The notes: generated by a model from the sequence alone, not told the origin. Counted from the first letter of the stretch, positions 7,926 to 16,969 are shown. The stretch is DNA of 34,870 nt from Terriglobales bacterium (GCA_016185365.1 JACPNP010000058.1:1-34870), one strand, 5' to 3'. Numbers and translations are program-made.

Positions 7926-8822
7926 ATGGCGCATACCCACTCCCATTCAATGGATTATGGCCGGGCGTTTGCTATCGGCATCGCTCTGAATACAACCTTC
8001 GTCATTGTTGAATTTATTTTTGGCACCATGGCCCACTCGCTGGCCCTGGTGGCAGATGCTGGCCATAATCTCAGTGATGTCCTTGCGCTGCTCTTGGCGT
8101 GGGGAGCAGCGGCAATTTCCCGGCGTGGTCCAAGCTCGACACGAACCTACGGCATGCGCAAATCGTCTATTTTAGTTTCCTTAGTGAATGCTGTCGCGCT
8201 GGTGTTCGCAATGGGAGCGATTGCGTGGGAAGCTGTTCGTCGATTTGGCAACCCTGAACCCGTTGCCGGAAAGATGGTGATTATCGTAGCCGCTGTGGGA
8301 GTGTTGATAAATGGGGCGACGGCCCTCCTGTTTATGTCCGGGCGCAAAGGTGATTTGAACATACGCGGCGCGTTCCTTCATATGGCGGCTGACGCGGGAG
8401 TTTCTCTCGGCGTAGTGCTTTCGGGTTGGGCCATGATCTTTACCGGCTGGCTGTGGCTGGATCCAGTGGTTAGCCTCGGTATCGTGGCGGTTGTGCTCAT
8501 TGGAACATGGGGATTATTGCGCGAGTCGATGAATCTCGCGCTTGATGCGGTGCCAGAAGGCATCGATCTTGACGCTATTCAGGAGTATCTCCGCAGTATT
8601 CCCGGCGTCTCCGATGTTCACGACCTACATGTATGGGGTATGAGCACAACGGAGGCAGCCTTAACCGCGCATCTCGTTGTAAGTGAGTTGTCTTACGGGG
8701 ATGATCTCCTTGTAAAGGTTGAAGGAGAGCTACATCAACGCTTTGACATCGATCATGCAACTTTGCAGACCGAGACGGGACGCTCCGATCTTCAATGCAG
8801 ATGCCGGCTTATTCGGACATGA
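7926..8822 (+). CDS. czcD: CzcD/ZitB-like cation diffusion facilitator
   Basis: This is a 298-residue six-helix metal/proton antiporter. The His-rich start (MAHTHSHS) and TM2 motif ADAGHNLSD supply H47 and D51; TM5 motif HMAAD supplies H152 and D156. Together they make the tetrahedral H2D2 transport site typical of Zn-preferring CDFs. The cytoplasmic C-terminal domain (from about residue 205, SIPGVSDVHDLHVWGMS) is complete and ends in an unusual CRC motif (LQCRCRL) that might add a metal ligand. An AGAGGA site precedes the ATG. It would feed cytosolic Zn/Cd/Co to the periplasm for the RND pump. It is independent of the CDF remnant near 901. Confidence 0.93.
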   Translation: MAHTHSHSMDYGRAFAIGIALNTTFVIVEFIFGTMAHSLALVADAGHNLSDVLALLLAWGAAAISRRGPSSTRTYGMRKSSILVSLVNAVALVFAMGAIAWEAVRRFGNPEPVAGKMVIIVAAVGVLINGATALLFMSGRKGDLNIRGAFLHMAADAGVSLGVVLSGWAMIFTGWLWLDPVVSLGIVAVVLIGTWGLLRESMNLALDAVPEGIDLDAIQEYLRSIPGVSDVHDLHVWGMSTTEAALTAHLVVSELSYGDDLLVKVEGELHQRFDIDHATLQTETGRSDLQCRCRLIRT

Positions 8823-8849
8823 AGTCCGAATGCAGGAGGCCGCTGTCCT

Positions 8850-11087
8850 ATGTGCACACTTTGTAGGCCGGATCACCTTGACTTGATGAGTTCGATTATC
8901 AAAATGGATAAACTTATTGGCGTTACAGAATTCAAGATCCACGGCATGGACTGCGCGGAAGAAGTCGCGGTCTTGAAGCGGGAAATCGGTCCTTTGGTCG
9001 ATGGTGAGGACAACCTTGCTTTCGATGTTCTTCGCGGCAAGATGAGCATTATGAACAGCTCTGCCTTTGCGACAGCGGAAATCATGCGCGCTGTCAACCG
9101 CACGGGAATGAAGGCGGAAATCTGGTCGGAGGAGAACAAATCTCAAGTAGCCGAACCGCGTGGTGTGTGGACGAAGCACGGGCGCACCGTAATGACGATT
9201 ATCAGCGGGCTGATGACTCTAGCGGGCTTTGTCTATCACGCTATCTCTGGCGGTGGCGTGGGTTCAGCGCTGGGTTCGGAAGGGCTCGGTTCTTCTCATG
9301 CTGTTCCCCTGACTGCCCGTGCGATTTACTTAACGGCCATTGTCGCGGGCAGTTGGTACGTGCAGCCGAAGGCCTGGTTGTCCCTACGCCGACTTCGTCC
9401 GGATATGAACCTGCTGATGACGATTGCTGTGATTGGGGCAGTTCTCATCGACGAATGGCTGGAGGCGGCCCTCGTCACATTTCTTTTCGCACTGAGTCTC
9501 GCTCTAGAGTCTTGGAGTGTTGGACGTGCTCGGCGCGCAGTGGAAGCCCTGCTCGATCTTACGCCCCCAACCGTAAGGGTCCTCGTGGATGGTCGCGAAC
9601 TGGAAACTCCGTCCGAGCAAGTCGCGCTTGGCTCGATTTTTCTTGTCAAGCCCGGTGACCGGATACCGCTGGACGGCCAAGTCCTGCGAGGAACAAGCGA
9701 AGTCAACCAAGCTCCCATTACCGGGGAAAGTGTGCCCGTACTGAAGGAGCAGGGAGCTCCGGTATTTGCCGGCACCATCAATGGAAATGGCGCGTTGGAG
9801 GTCCGGTCTACGAAAGTCGCCGGGGACACGACATTGGCCCACATCATCAAGATGGTCGGTGATGCTCAATCCAAACGCGCACCTTCCGAACAGTGGGTCG
9901 AGCAGTTTGCCCGGTACTATACGCCGATCGTTTTTGCCGCCGCTATCCTCGTCGGTCTGATACCGCCACTCCTATTCGGTAGCGCATGGAGCGAGTGGAT
10001 CTACCGTTCGTTGGTGTTGCTGGTCATCGGATGTCCCTGCGCCCTGGTGATATCAACCCCGGTCAGTATTGTTGCGGCGCTCGCCGCATCTGCTCGCAAC
10101 GGCATTCTTATTAAGGGCGGCGTTTACGTGGAAGTGCCCGCACGCCTCAAAGCCATCGCTTTGGATAAGACGGGCACATTGACAGAAGGGCGTCCCCGAG
10201 TCCATCAGGTGCTTCCTGAGCCGGGCGTGGGGTACCGGGAACTGCTTGAGATTGCGGCCGCCATGGAGTCCCAAAGTGATCATCCCTTGGCGCGAGCGAT
10301 CATCGATCATTGCAGAGAGAAGGACATCCAACGCAGGGCGGTCACTGGCTTCATCGCTATCCAAGGTAAAGGAGCTACCTGCAGCATAGACGGCAAAAGC
10401 TACTGGCTAGGCTCTCACCGTTACCTCGAAGAGCGCGGCGAAGAGACACCAGAGATCCATGGCAGACTCCAGCAACTGTCTGGGTCTGGGCAGTCTGTAG
10501 TTGTCATCGGCGACGAGCGTCGGGTTGTAGGGATGATCACTCTCGCGGATGGAGTGCGGCAAGAGAGCAAAAGGATAGTTGCTGATCTTAAACGGGCAGG
10601 CATAGAACATGTCGTCATGCTCACAGGCGACAACAAGGCGACGGCCGATGCTATTGCCGCAGCCACGGGTGTCAGCGAGGTTTATTCGGAACTGCTCCCC
10701 CAAGATAAAGTGAACTGTATTGAGCAGCTTGTCGCCAAATATCACCATGTCGCAATGGTAGGAGATGGCGTCAACGATGCCCCAGCCATGGCTCGGGCAT
10801 CGTTGGGAATTGCGATGGGGGCTATGGGAAGTGATGCGGCTGTCGAGGCTGCGGACATCGCATTAATGTCGGACGACTTGTCGAAGCTACCTTGGCTCGT
10901 GCGTCACTCGAAGCGGGCCTTGCGCATCATTCGACAAAACATAAGTTTGTCCCTAGGGGTCAAAGCTGTGTTCGTAGTGCTTACATTTGCCGGCTTCGCT
11001 TCACTTTGGGCTGCCATTGCTGCCGACATGGGGGTATCACTACTGGTGATTTTCAATGCACTCCGTCTGTTGCACAGCCGGTCTTGA
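8850..11087 (+). CDS. P1B-type Zn/Cd/Pb-exporting ATPase (CadA/ZntA-like)
   Basis: The 745 residues comprise one N-terminal heavy-metal-associated domain (about 28-95), paired N-terminal helices, the A-domain (TGES), the metal-site helix with C395-P-C397 (VIGCPCALVIST), the phosphorylation loop with D439 in DKTGT, SDHPLA in the N-domain and GDGVNDAPA. All catalytic motifs are intact. The HMA motif is GMDCAEE, with a single Cys followed by acids instead of CxxC; this suits harder divalent ions such as Zn. A second Cys pair, MCTLC, sits at the very N-terminus. The ATG at 8850 is preceded by GCAGGAGG at good spacing. It is the last gene of the efflux cluster and converges on the integrase. Confidence 0.93.
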   Translation: MCTLCRPDHLDLMSSIIKMDKLIGVTEFKIHGMDCAEEVAVLKREIGPLVDGEDNLAFDVLRGKMSIMNSSAFATAEIMRAVNRTGMKAEIWSEENKSQVAEPRGVWTKHGRTVMTIISGLMTLAGFVYHAISGGGVGSALGSEGLGSSHAVPLTARAIYLTAIVAGSWYVQPKAWLSLRRLRPDMNLLMTIAVIGAVLIDEWLEAALVTFLFALSLALESWSVGRARRAVEALLDLTPPTVRVLVDGRELETPSEQVALGSIFLVKPGDRIPLDGQVLRGTSEVNQAPITGESVPVLKEQGAPVFAGTINGNGALEVRSTKVAGDTTLAHIIKMVGDAQSKRAPSEQWVEQFARYYTPIVFAAAILVGLIPPLLFGSAWSEWIYRSLVLLVIGCPCALVISTPVSIVAALAASARNGILIKGGVYVEVPARLKAIALDKTGTLTEGRPRVHQVLPEPGVGYRELLEIAAAMESQSDHPLARAIIDHCREKDIQRRAVTGFIAIQGKGATCSIDGKSYWLGSHRYLEERGEETPEIHGRLQQLSGSGQSVVVIGDERRVVGMITLADGVRQESKRIVADLKRAGIEHVVMLTGDNKATADAIAAATGVSEVYSELLPQDKVNCIEQLVAKYHHVAMVGDGVNDAPAMARASLGIAMGAMGSDAAVEAADIALMSDDLSKLPWLVRHSKRALRIIRQNISLSLGVKAVFVVLTFAGFASLWAAIAADMGVSLLVIFNALRLLHSRS

Positions 11088-11143
11088 GGAGGAAACTGCT
11101 TTTGCCGGCAGCAAACTCTGACGCTAGGATGCCCTGATTCACA

Positions 11144-12375
11144 TCAAGCAGATCGGACTCGTTTTCTTGGTTGCTGAATGAGCGTGGGCTCAATCACTTC
11201 CCATGCCTTACGAACGCTCGTTGCGAGTTGCTCTTGACGCGCCTTTACCCATGGTGCGTAGTGCTTTTCCGTGATCTTGACGCTCTTGTGCCCGAGTAGC
11301 ATTGCAACCTGCTCCAGCGGCACACCCGCGAGCAGCATTTCAACCGCAAACGTGTCCCGGAACATATGTGGGTGACATCGCTTGGGACTCCCATCCTCAC
11401 GCTTAAGATCGACGAGTTTGAATAACCGACGGTAACTACGTTGCCAATTTCCTACCGCCGACTTCGGCGAGCCGTTTCCTGACCAGAAGAAATAGCGAGG
11501 GTTGGGTTTTGGCCCTGGCGGGATTGTCCTAAGCGCTTCGGCGACATGTTCCGGAAGAGGAACGTAAACGGGGTGACCCGTTTTTGCGCGAGATAGTAGC
11601 AATTCGTTCCTGTCGTTCAGACGCCGGCGCTCAAGAGTAATCGCATCCCTGATAGCCAAGCCGCTCCAGCGCATGAGCAATGTGAGGATTCGTAACCTTG
11701 TGGATTGATGACGGCATTCGCTCCAACCTTTCGGTTGGTAAATGTACGTCGCATCAATAATGCTGTTGAAGTCCTCCTTGGGGAAATAATCAGTTGGAGG
11801 ATCGTCAGCTTTGATTCGGCCTAGTAGAGCTGCCGGGTTTTTGGTGATCCAGCCAAGGCGCAAACAGTAGTAGAAGAATCCGATCACCCGTTCTTGCTTC
11901 TTCTTTCTGGCAAGCGGCCCATCTTTCCACGTTTCACGAAAATCTTCTAAATGCGGAAGGGTAACGTCGGCTAGATATTGTAGCGAAATCGTTTTCGCCC
12001 AAGTTAGCAGCTGCTTCTCAAAAATTGTGTCAAGTTTGCCCAGGGTCGATTCGTTCAGGTTTTGTTTCTTCTTGCTGGCTAAGAACTTGGTCACCGCATG
12101 TTCGATCGTGATCAATTCGGGTTTGGGTATTCTGCCTTCTTCTAGTCGCAGTCTCTCTACTTCATGCTCATCCTCCAGCTTGCGTTTGAACTCCTCGGCT
12201 TTTTCCCAACTGCGAGTCTTGGCGCTCTTTCTGACGAACGGTTTTCAGGGTCCAAAATACCATTGACCCACTTTGGACAGCGGCATCGCTTGTAAAAGAG
12301 ATCGGTGTTCTCGCAAGGAGGGTAGTGGCGCGTATAGACAGAGAGCAAGGTCAACTCCTTATCAGCTCTGTCCAT
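11144..12375 (-). pseudogene. Tyrosine recombinase/integrase, frameshifted near N-terminus
   Basis: Read from 12375 leftward, the frame gives SVYTRHYPPC then RCRCPKWVNGILD, an N-terminal signature of a common acidobacterial phage-type integrase. Near 12245-12255 the similarity moves to another frame (KSAKTRSWEKAEEF and onward) that continues to the stop at 11144. The C-terminal catalytic domain is complete: an Arg in SGLAIRDA, HPHMFRDTF (HxxR), LLGHKSVKITEKHY (His and Tyr nucleophile). One net frame change therefore separates the arm-binding start from the core. In the downstream frame the first start candidate is TTG at 12115, which would give a core-only protein. The gene sits beside the duplicated ssrA 3' end, as expected of an ssrA-specific integrase. 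Sequencing error at the break cannot be excluded. Confidence 0.85.
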
Positions 12376-12438
12376 TGCACGTTTATTGTACGTTTGTTAG
12401 CAAGCACTTGTAAATCATTGAATAATATACTAGTTATA

Positions 12439-12463
12439 TTGGTGGAGGCGGCGGGAGTCGAAC
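12439..12463. repeat. Attachment-site copy: 25-bp repeat of the ssrA 3' end
   Basis: Bases 12439-12463 are identical to 12586-12610, the last 24 bases of tmRNA including encoded CCA plus one base. After the repeat the two sequences diverge at once (TTGAGCC here, CCGCGTCC in ssrA). Integrases that target tmRNA genes leave such copies, so this is a likely att site of the island to its left. Confidence 0.8.
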
Positions 12464-12585
12464 TTGAGCCGTTTTGCGGGCGTGACCCGGAGCGAAGCGA
12501 CGGGGGGAGCTCGCAGGCGAAATCCTGAGCGAGGCCGAAGGCCGAGTCGAAGGACCTCGTTGCACAACGATTCCGTGGGGAAGAT
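12464..12585. other. 122-bp segment between two att copies
   Basis: No gene is visible. The segment carries purine-rich GAGCGA-type motifs (GGAGCGAAGCGACGGGG, then GAGCGAGGCCGAAGGCC) that look like dispersed intergenic repeat material. It is bounded on both sides by the 25-bp repeat, so it may be the remnant of a second, deleted integration. Confidence 0.45.
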
Positions 12586-12586
12586 T

Positions 12587-12953
12587 TGGTGGAGGCGGCG
12601 GGAGTCGAACCCGCGTCCGAAACCGTTACTGGCAAAGAGCCTACATGCGTAGCCGGTTCCTGCTGCCGTCCTTCAACGGCAACGTTCGCGGCGCGCGCTC
12701 AGAATCGGCAAGAAACGCGTGACGCTAGCCCGTGGATCTCATCCGGGGGACCCTGGCTTAGCGCCCCGGACCAGCCTGCTGTGCGACGTCCTTCCCCCGC
12801 CCGCAGACGAAGCGAAGGAGGACGGCTGCTTAACGATTAAGCAGCGTATGCCATTTCAGTGTTGGCAATTGTTGTTTTGCACTCGATCACGGGTGAATGC
12901 CCCCCGGCATGCCTCTTTGCCGCAAGCGGTCCCGTCGAAGCCGTGACGCCCCC
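12587..12953 (-). ncRNA. ssrA: tmRNA (transfer-messenger RNA)
   Basis: The minus strand begins GGGGGCGTCACGGCTTCGAC and ends GGACGCGGGTTCGACTCC through CGCCTCCACCA, the hallmark 5' and 3' ends of tmRNA, with CCA encoded. The tag frame runs from 12866 to 12837: resume codon GCC, then peptide ANTEMAYAA and TAA, so stalled proteins would receive (A)ANTEMAYAA. The AYAA/ALAA-type end is the usual ClpXP degron. At 367 nt the length is normal for a one-piece tmRNA. It rescues stalled ribosomes together with SmpB (not in this window). Its 3' end is the integration target of the neighbouring island and has been kept intact. Confidence 0.95.
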
Positions 12954-12980
12954 ATGGGTAGCCTGGGCTGATGCCCGGAT

Positions 12981-12986
12981 TGTCAA
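12981..12986 (-). promoter_or_regulatory. -35 element of ssrA
   Basis: On the minus strand a perfect TTGACA lies at 12986-12981, about 30 bases before the mature tmRNA 5' end at 12953. The -10 region at a 17-bp spacing (GGCTAC) is poor, so only the -35 is called. Confidence 0.4.
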
Positions 12987-13401
12987 AGAACTGTTACCAG
13001 TTTGGCGGAGAAGCGAACAGGAGTCAACTGTCGTCGCTGCGGTGGTCGCGCAATTGTTGCCCGGCCTGACGCATCCCAACCACAAACGCGATTCCAGTAG
13101 ACTCGGAAATAGGCGCTTTCGCAGCTTGACGCGCGTCGCAAAGGGATTTTCCTCTCGAGGCTGGCACGATTCGGTGTTAATTTCCAGATTCAGTGCCGAG
13201 GATTCAAGGACATGCTAGATGCCGAAAGAAATGATCCACCTTGGCGTGCTCGAAGTGCAGGTCACCCCTGGATTTCACCTGTCCGAAGCATAAATATGAT
13301 ATTTCATAACACATATTGGCAGACAATCCACATCTTGTAGGGCGGCGAGCTCTACAAACCATTTAAGTTATTGAAAATAAAAGATTTATAAAAAAGATTG
13401 T

Positions 13402-13429
13402 TTGGCAATGAAATTGTATTAGGTAATTA
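13402..13429 (+). promoter_or_regulatory. Candidate promoter of the TonB receptor gene
   Basis: TTGGCA at 13402-13407 and TAATTA at 13424-13429 are spaced by 16 bases inside the AT-rich stretch. This would give a leader of about 80 bases that contains the GC hairpin at 13447-13463. Confidence 0.35.
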
Positions 13430-13446
13430 AGCACACAGAGAAATGC

Positions 13447-13463
13447 CCCCGCAATTCGCGGGG
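13447..13463 (+). promoter_or_regulatory. GC hairpin in the leader of the TonB receptor mRNA
   Basis: CCCCGC-AATTC-GCGGGG forms a perfect 6-bp stem with a 5-base loop about 50 bases before the ATG. No U-run follows, so it is not a terminator; it may stabilise the transcript or bind a regulator. Confidence 0.4.
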
Positions 13464-13513
13464 TGTCAATCTCGGAAATCCCAATCCCAAAACCATTTCG
13501 AAGGAGCAAAGAC

Positions 13514-16500
13514 ATGGCATATTTGAAGCGTTCAGTCGGAACAGCTACGCTGTTCGCGCTTCTTGTTATGTTCCTCTCGGTCGGGCTTTTTGCCCAGACT
13601 GAGACGGGACAGATCAACGGTGTGGTGACGGACCCGAACGGAAATGTGATAGTGAATGCCACAGTGACGGTCGTCTCCACGACGACCAAAGCCACCCGCT
13701 CGGTGACGACCGGATCCGATGGTAGCTATACCATCACCAACCTCCAGCCCAGCGTGTACGAAGTTACAGTCGTCGCCAAGGGGTTCGGAGCCGCGAAAAA
13801 ACAAGTGCAAGTGACAGTAGGCTCGCGCGTGGCGGTTGAAGTGAAAATGAGCGTCGCGGGCGAGACGACGACCGTCGAGGTCATCGGTGAAGGCGGCGTG
13901 CAGGTGGAGACCGCGAAATCGGAGCTCTCCGAGGCTGTGACCGTCAAGCAGATCACCGGTCTGCCGACCTTCAACCGCAATGCCTACGCTTTGATCAACC
14001 TGGTAGGCAATGTGAGTGACGGCGGCGGCGTTGGCGCCGCGGGCCGTGGACTCGGTGTGGCCATCAACGGCCAGCGTTCGGCCAGCACCGGCATTACCTT
14101 GGACGGCGCGGAGAATGTGGACAACTTTACCGCCACGCTGAATCAAGCGGTCCCGCTGGATTCCGTCCAGGAGTTCCGCGTGGTCACCAGCAACTTCAGC
14201 GCCGAGTACGGCCGGGCCAGCGGTGGTGTCGTCAACGTGGCCACCAGGTCCGGCACCAACTCGTTCCATGGGACGTTGTTCGAATCGTACCGCGGCTCCG
14301 GCTTGAGCGCGAATACGTTCGACAATAACGCCAATGGCATCGAGAAGCCCCGGTATGTCCGCAACCAGTTCGGCTATTCGATCGGCGGACCGGTGATCAA
14401 GGACAAGCTGTTCTTCTTTCACGCCGCGGAATTCATCCGGGTGCGCAGTTCCGCCACGCAACGTGCCTTGGTCGCCGATCCGGCGTTCATTGCGGCCGCC
14501 GATCCCGCGACCCAGGCGTTCTATGCCACGTTCGGGTCGCTTGCGACGCCGATAAAATCGGTCATCCGCAAGTCAGATTTCTCTGTGACCGGCGTGCCGG
14601 TCGGCGGTCTCTATGCCGGCTTGCCGGCGAATACGGCGATCTTCGACGAAGTCGAATACAAGGTGCCGACGGACGCTGGGGGCGGGCAACCGCAGGACCA
14701 GTATCTGGTCAACACCCGTATCGACTACAACGCAACCGACAAGACCAGCATCTTCGGCCGTTACTCGATCCAGCGGGCGAACCAGTTCGCAGGCAGCATC
14801 TCGGACAGTCCCTACTCCGGCTTCAGCTCGGGATCCGAGAACTATGGAGGGAATGCCCTGATCTCCGTGACCCATGTGTTCAAACCGAACATGGTGAGCC
14901 AGACGAAGTTCGCCTACAATCGCAGCCGGGCGGACAATCCCCTCGGCAGCCAGCCTTTCACGCCGACGCTGTATTTTCGCAATGTGACAACGCGCATCAG
15001 CACGCCAGACGGCTCGTTGCGCGTGGCGGGACCGGGGTATATCCCCTATAACCCGGGCAGCGCGATCCCCTTCGCGGGGCCGCAGAACGTCTACCAACTG
15101 AACCAGGATGTGAGCTGGACCATCGGCAAGCATCAGCTGCGGTTCGGCGGGCAGTATGTGCATATGCGCGATAATCGCTTCTTCGGCGCATTCGCCAACT
15201 CCGCCCAGAACCTTTCCACCAGCAGCACCGGCGTGGCGTTGGAGAACTTCCTCCGCGGCCAACTCGCCCAGTTCCAGGGCGCGGTCGATCCGCAAGGCAA
15301 GTTCCCCTGCACCCGCGACAATACCGGCGCGTTCATCATCAACGCCGCGTGTCAGGTGGTCACTCCACTGAATCTGCCCGATTTCAGCCGGAACAACCGG
15401 TTCAACGACTACGCCTTTTATTTCAACGACGCCTGGCAACTCACCTCGCGACTCACGGTGAACCTGGGTGTGCGCTATGAGTACTACGGCGTGCAGCGCA
15501 ACATCGACCCGAACCAGGACTCCAACTTCTACTACGGTGCAGGCGCCAACCTGTTTGAGCAGATCCGCAACGGACAGGTTTTCGCCACGCCCAACAGCCC
15601 GAAGAAGGGCCTCTGGGCCCCGGATCGCAACAACTTCGCGCCTCGTGTCGGCGTTGCCTGGGACGTGTTCGGCAATGGCAAAACGTCGCTGCGCGGAGGT
15701 TACGGCATCTCCTATGAACGCAACTTCGGGAACGTGACCTTCAACGTGCTCTTCAATCCGCCGTTCTTCGCCGCGATCTCGATCAACTCCGCGGACGTTG
15801 CCGGCAATCTGCCGGTCACCACCGACAATGCCGGCCCCCTGGGCGGCGTGGCGGGCGTGACCAAGAACCTGACCAACCTGCAAGTGCGGCACATCGATGA
15901 GAACATTGTCACCGCCTATGCCCATCAGTGGGATTTCGCTGTGGAACAACAGTTGCTCCAGAACACCGTGGCCACATTGTCCTATAGCGGATCCAAGGGC
16001 GTCGGCCTGTATTCACTCGAGAACCCGAACAAGCCGGGCACAGGCGTGATCTATTTGAACGACGATCCCGCCGTGGGTTCGTTGCTGACGGGCCGTATGA
16101 ACCGCCAGTACACCAACCTCAACACCCGCCGCAATAACGGCTCGTCGAACTACCATGCGCTGAACCTGGGATTGCGCAGCAACAATCCCTGGAAGTCAGG
16201 GCTGTACCTGCGGGCCAATTACACGTTTGCCAAGGCGCTGGACAATTTGAGCTCGACCTTCAGCGATTCGGCGAACAACTACAACCTCGGCCTGTTGGAT
16301 CCGTTCAACCCCGGACTCGACCGCGGTCAAGCTGATTTCGATATCAAACACCGTTTCGTGGTCAGCGGGTCTTGGGAGGTTCCGTGGTTCAAGAACTCCG
16401 ATAACTGGGCCCTGAAGTATGCTGTGGGTGGCTGGACCTTTGCTCCGATCATTACGGCGCAGACCGGTTCCACCTACACCATCTTCGATTGCAGCAACAC

Positions 16501-16969
16501 GGGCGGCATCTCCCAAGTCTGCCCGCGCATCATCCCGACCGGTGCGTTCATTTCGCATACGGACAACCAGGACCGGGGGCCGAACAACTCGACCTTCCTG
16601 ATCCTGCCATCCTCCACAGCGGTCGTGAACCCGGTGTTCGGCACCTCTGACTTCGGCCTCTGCGCTCGCGGTCAAGGCGCTGCCGGCCCGTGCGCGTATC
16701 CGGCGGGGATGTCGCAACGGAACGCCTTCCGCCGTCCTGGCATCCGGAGCATCGACTTCGCTGCGTCCAAGACGTTCAAGATGAGTGAGAGGTTCTCGCT
16801 GCAGTTCCGTGGCGAGCTCTTCAACATCTTTAATCACCCGAACCTGTACGTCGGTAGCTCCACCTCGGAGGTTTTGAACGACTCTGATGTGGACGCCCCC
16901 AATGGTCGCGTGACCTCGTCACGGGCCGACAACCGCAACATCCAACTGGGCGTGAAGATCATCTTCTGA
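13514..16969 (+). CDS. TonB-dependent receptor, Oar-like, with CarboxypepD_reg domain
   Basis: The 1151-residue outer-membrane protein starts at ATG 13514 after GAAGGAGCAAAGAC and has a signal peptide (residues 1-27, ending FAQ). A carboxypeptidase-regulatory-like beta-sandwich follows (about 30-105: GQINGVVTDPNGN, SDGSYTITNLQPSVYEVTV). The plug (about 120-245) has VAINGQRSASTGITLDG and FSAEYGRASGGVVNVATRSGTN. The long beta-barrel ends in NIQLGVKIIF, a fitting BAM signal with terminal Phe. This architecture is abundant in Acidobacteriota and is linked to uptake of large substrates or adhesion; the substrate is unknown. No inner-membrane partner or enzyme gene is beside it, and a terminator follows at once, so it is monocistronic. 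The frame is open 17 codons upstream, but the signal peptide sets the start. Confidence 0.93.
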   Translation: MAYLKRSVGTATLFALLVMFLSVGLFAQTETGQINGVVTDPNGNVIVNATVTVVSTTTKATRSVTTGSDGSYTITNLQPSVYEVTVVAKGFGAAKKQVQVTVGSRVAVEVKMSVAGETTTVEVIGEGGVQVETAKSELSEAVTVKQITGLPTFNRNAYALINLVGNVSDGGGVGAAGRGLGVAINGQRSASTGITLDGAENVDNFTATLNQAVPLDSVQEFRVVTSNFSAEYGRASGGVVNVATRSGTNSFHGTLFESYRGSGLSANTFDNNANGIEKPRYVRNQFGYSIGGPVIKDKLFFFHAAEFIRVRSSATQRALVADPAFIAAADPATQAFYATFGSLATPIKSVIRKSDFSVTGVPVGGLYAGLPANTAIFDEVEYKVPTDAGGGQPQDQYLVNTRIDYNATDKTSIFGRYSIQRANQFAGSISDSPYSGFSSGSENYGGNALISVTHVFKPNMVSQTKFAYNRSRADNPLGSQPFTPTLYFRNVTTRISTPDGSLRVAGPGYIPYNPGSAIPFAGPQNVYQLNQDVSWTIGKHQLRFGGQYVHMRDNRFFGAFANSAQNLSTSSTGVALENFLRGQLAQFQGAVDPQGKFPCTRDNTGAFIINAACQVVTPLNLPDFSRNNRFNDYAFYFNDAWQLTSRLTVNLGVRYEYYGVQRNIDPNQDSNFYYGAGANLFEQIRNGQVFATPNSPKKGLWAPDRNNFAPRVGVAWDVFGNGKTSLRGGYGISYERNFGNVTFNVLFNPPFFAAISINSADVAGNLPVTTDNAGPLGGVAGVTKNLTNLQVRHIDENIVTAYAHQWDFAVEQQLLQNTVATLSYSGSKGVGLYSLENPNKPGTGVIYLNDDPAVGSLLTGRMNRQYTNLNTRRNNGSSNYHALNLGLRSNNPWKSGLYLRANYTFAKALDNLSSTFSDSANNYNLGLLDPFNPGLDRGQADFDIKHRFVVSGSWEVPWFKNSDNWALKYAVGGWTFAPIITAQTGSTYTIFDCSNTGGISQVCPRIIPTGAFISHTDNQDRGPNNSTFLILPSSTAVVNPVFGTSDFGLCARGQGAAGPCAYPAGMSQRNAFRRPGIRSIDFAASKTFKMSERFSLQFRGELFNIFNHPNLYVGSSTSEVLNDSDVDAPNGRVTSSRADNRNIQLGVKIIF

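Larger units (their letters stand above)
12954..13513. other. Intergenic region between ssrA and the TonB receptor gene
   Basis: These 560 bases hold the ssrA promoter on the minus strand and the leader of the receptor gene on the plus strand. Bases 13280-13440 are markedly AT-rich (runs such as TTGAAAATAAAAGATTTAT). No convincing small gene or known RNA was recognised in 13020-13380. Confidence 0.6.

Noticed and set aside
12859-13218. 119-codon plus-strand frame over ssrA and its upstream region
   Set aside because: It runs antisense through tmRNA, has no ribosome site or recognisable domain, and is best explained as a shadow of the structured RNA gene.
13331-13345. CTTGTAGGGCG, identical over 11 bases to the left flank and end of the IS at 59-69
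   Set aside because: There is no matching second end nearby and the similarity stops after 11 bases, so it does not support a MITE or an IS relic.
14573-15949. 458-codon minus-strand frame inside the TonB receptor gene
   Set aside because: It lies wholly antisense to a gene with clear domain structure; GC-rich codon bias creates such frames, and its sequence shows no fold or motif.
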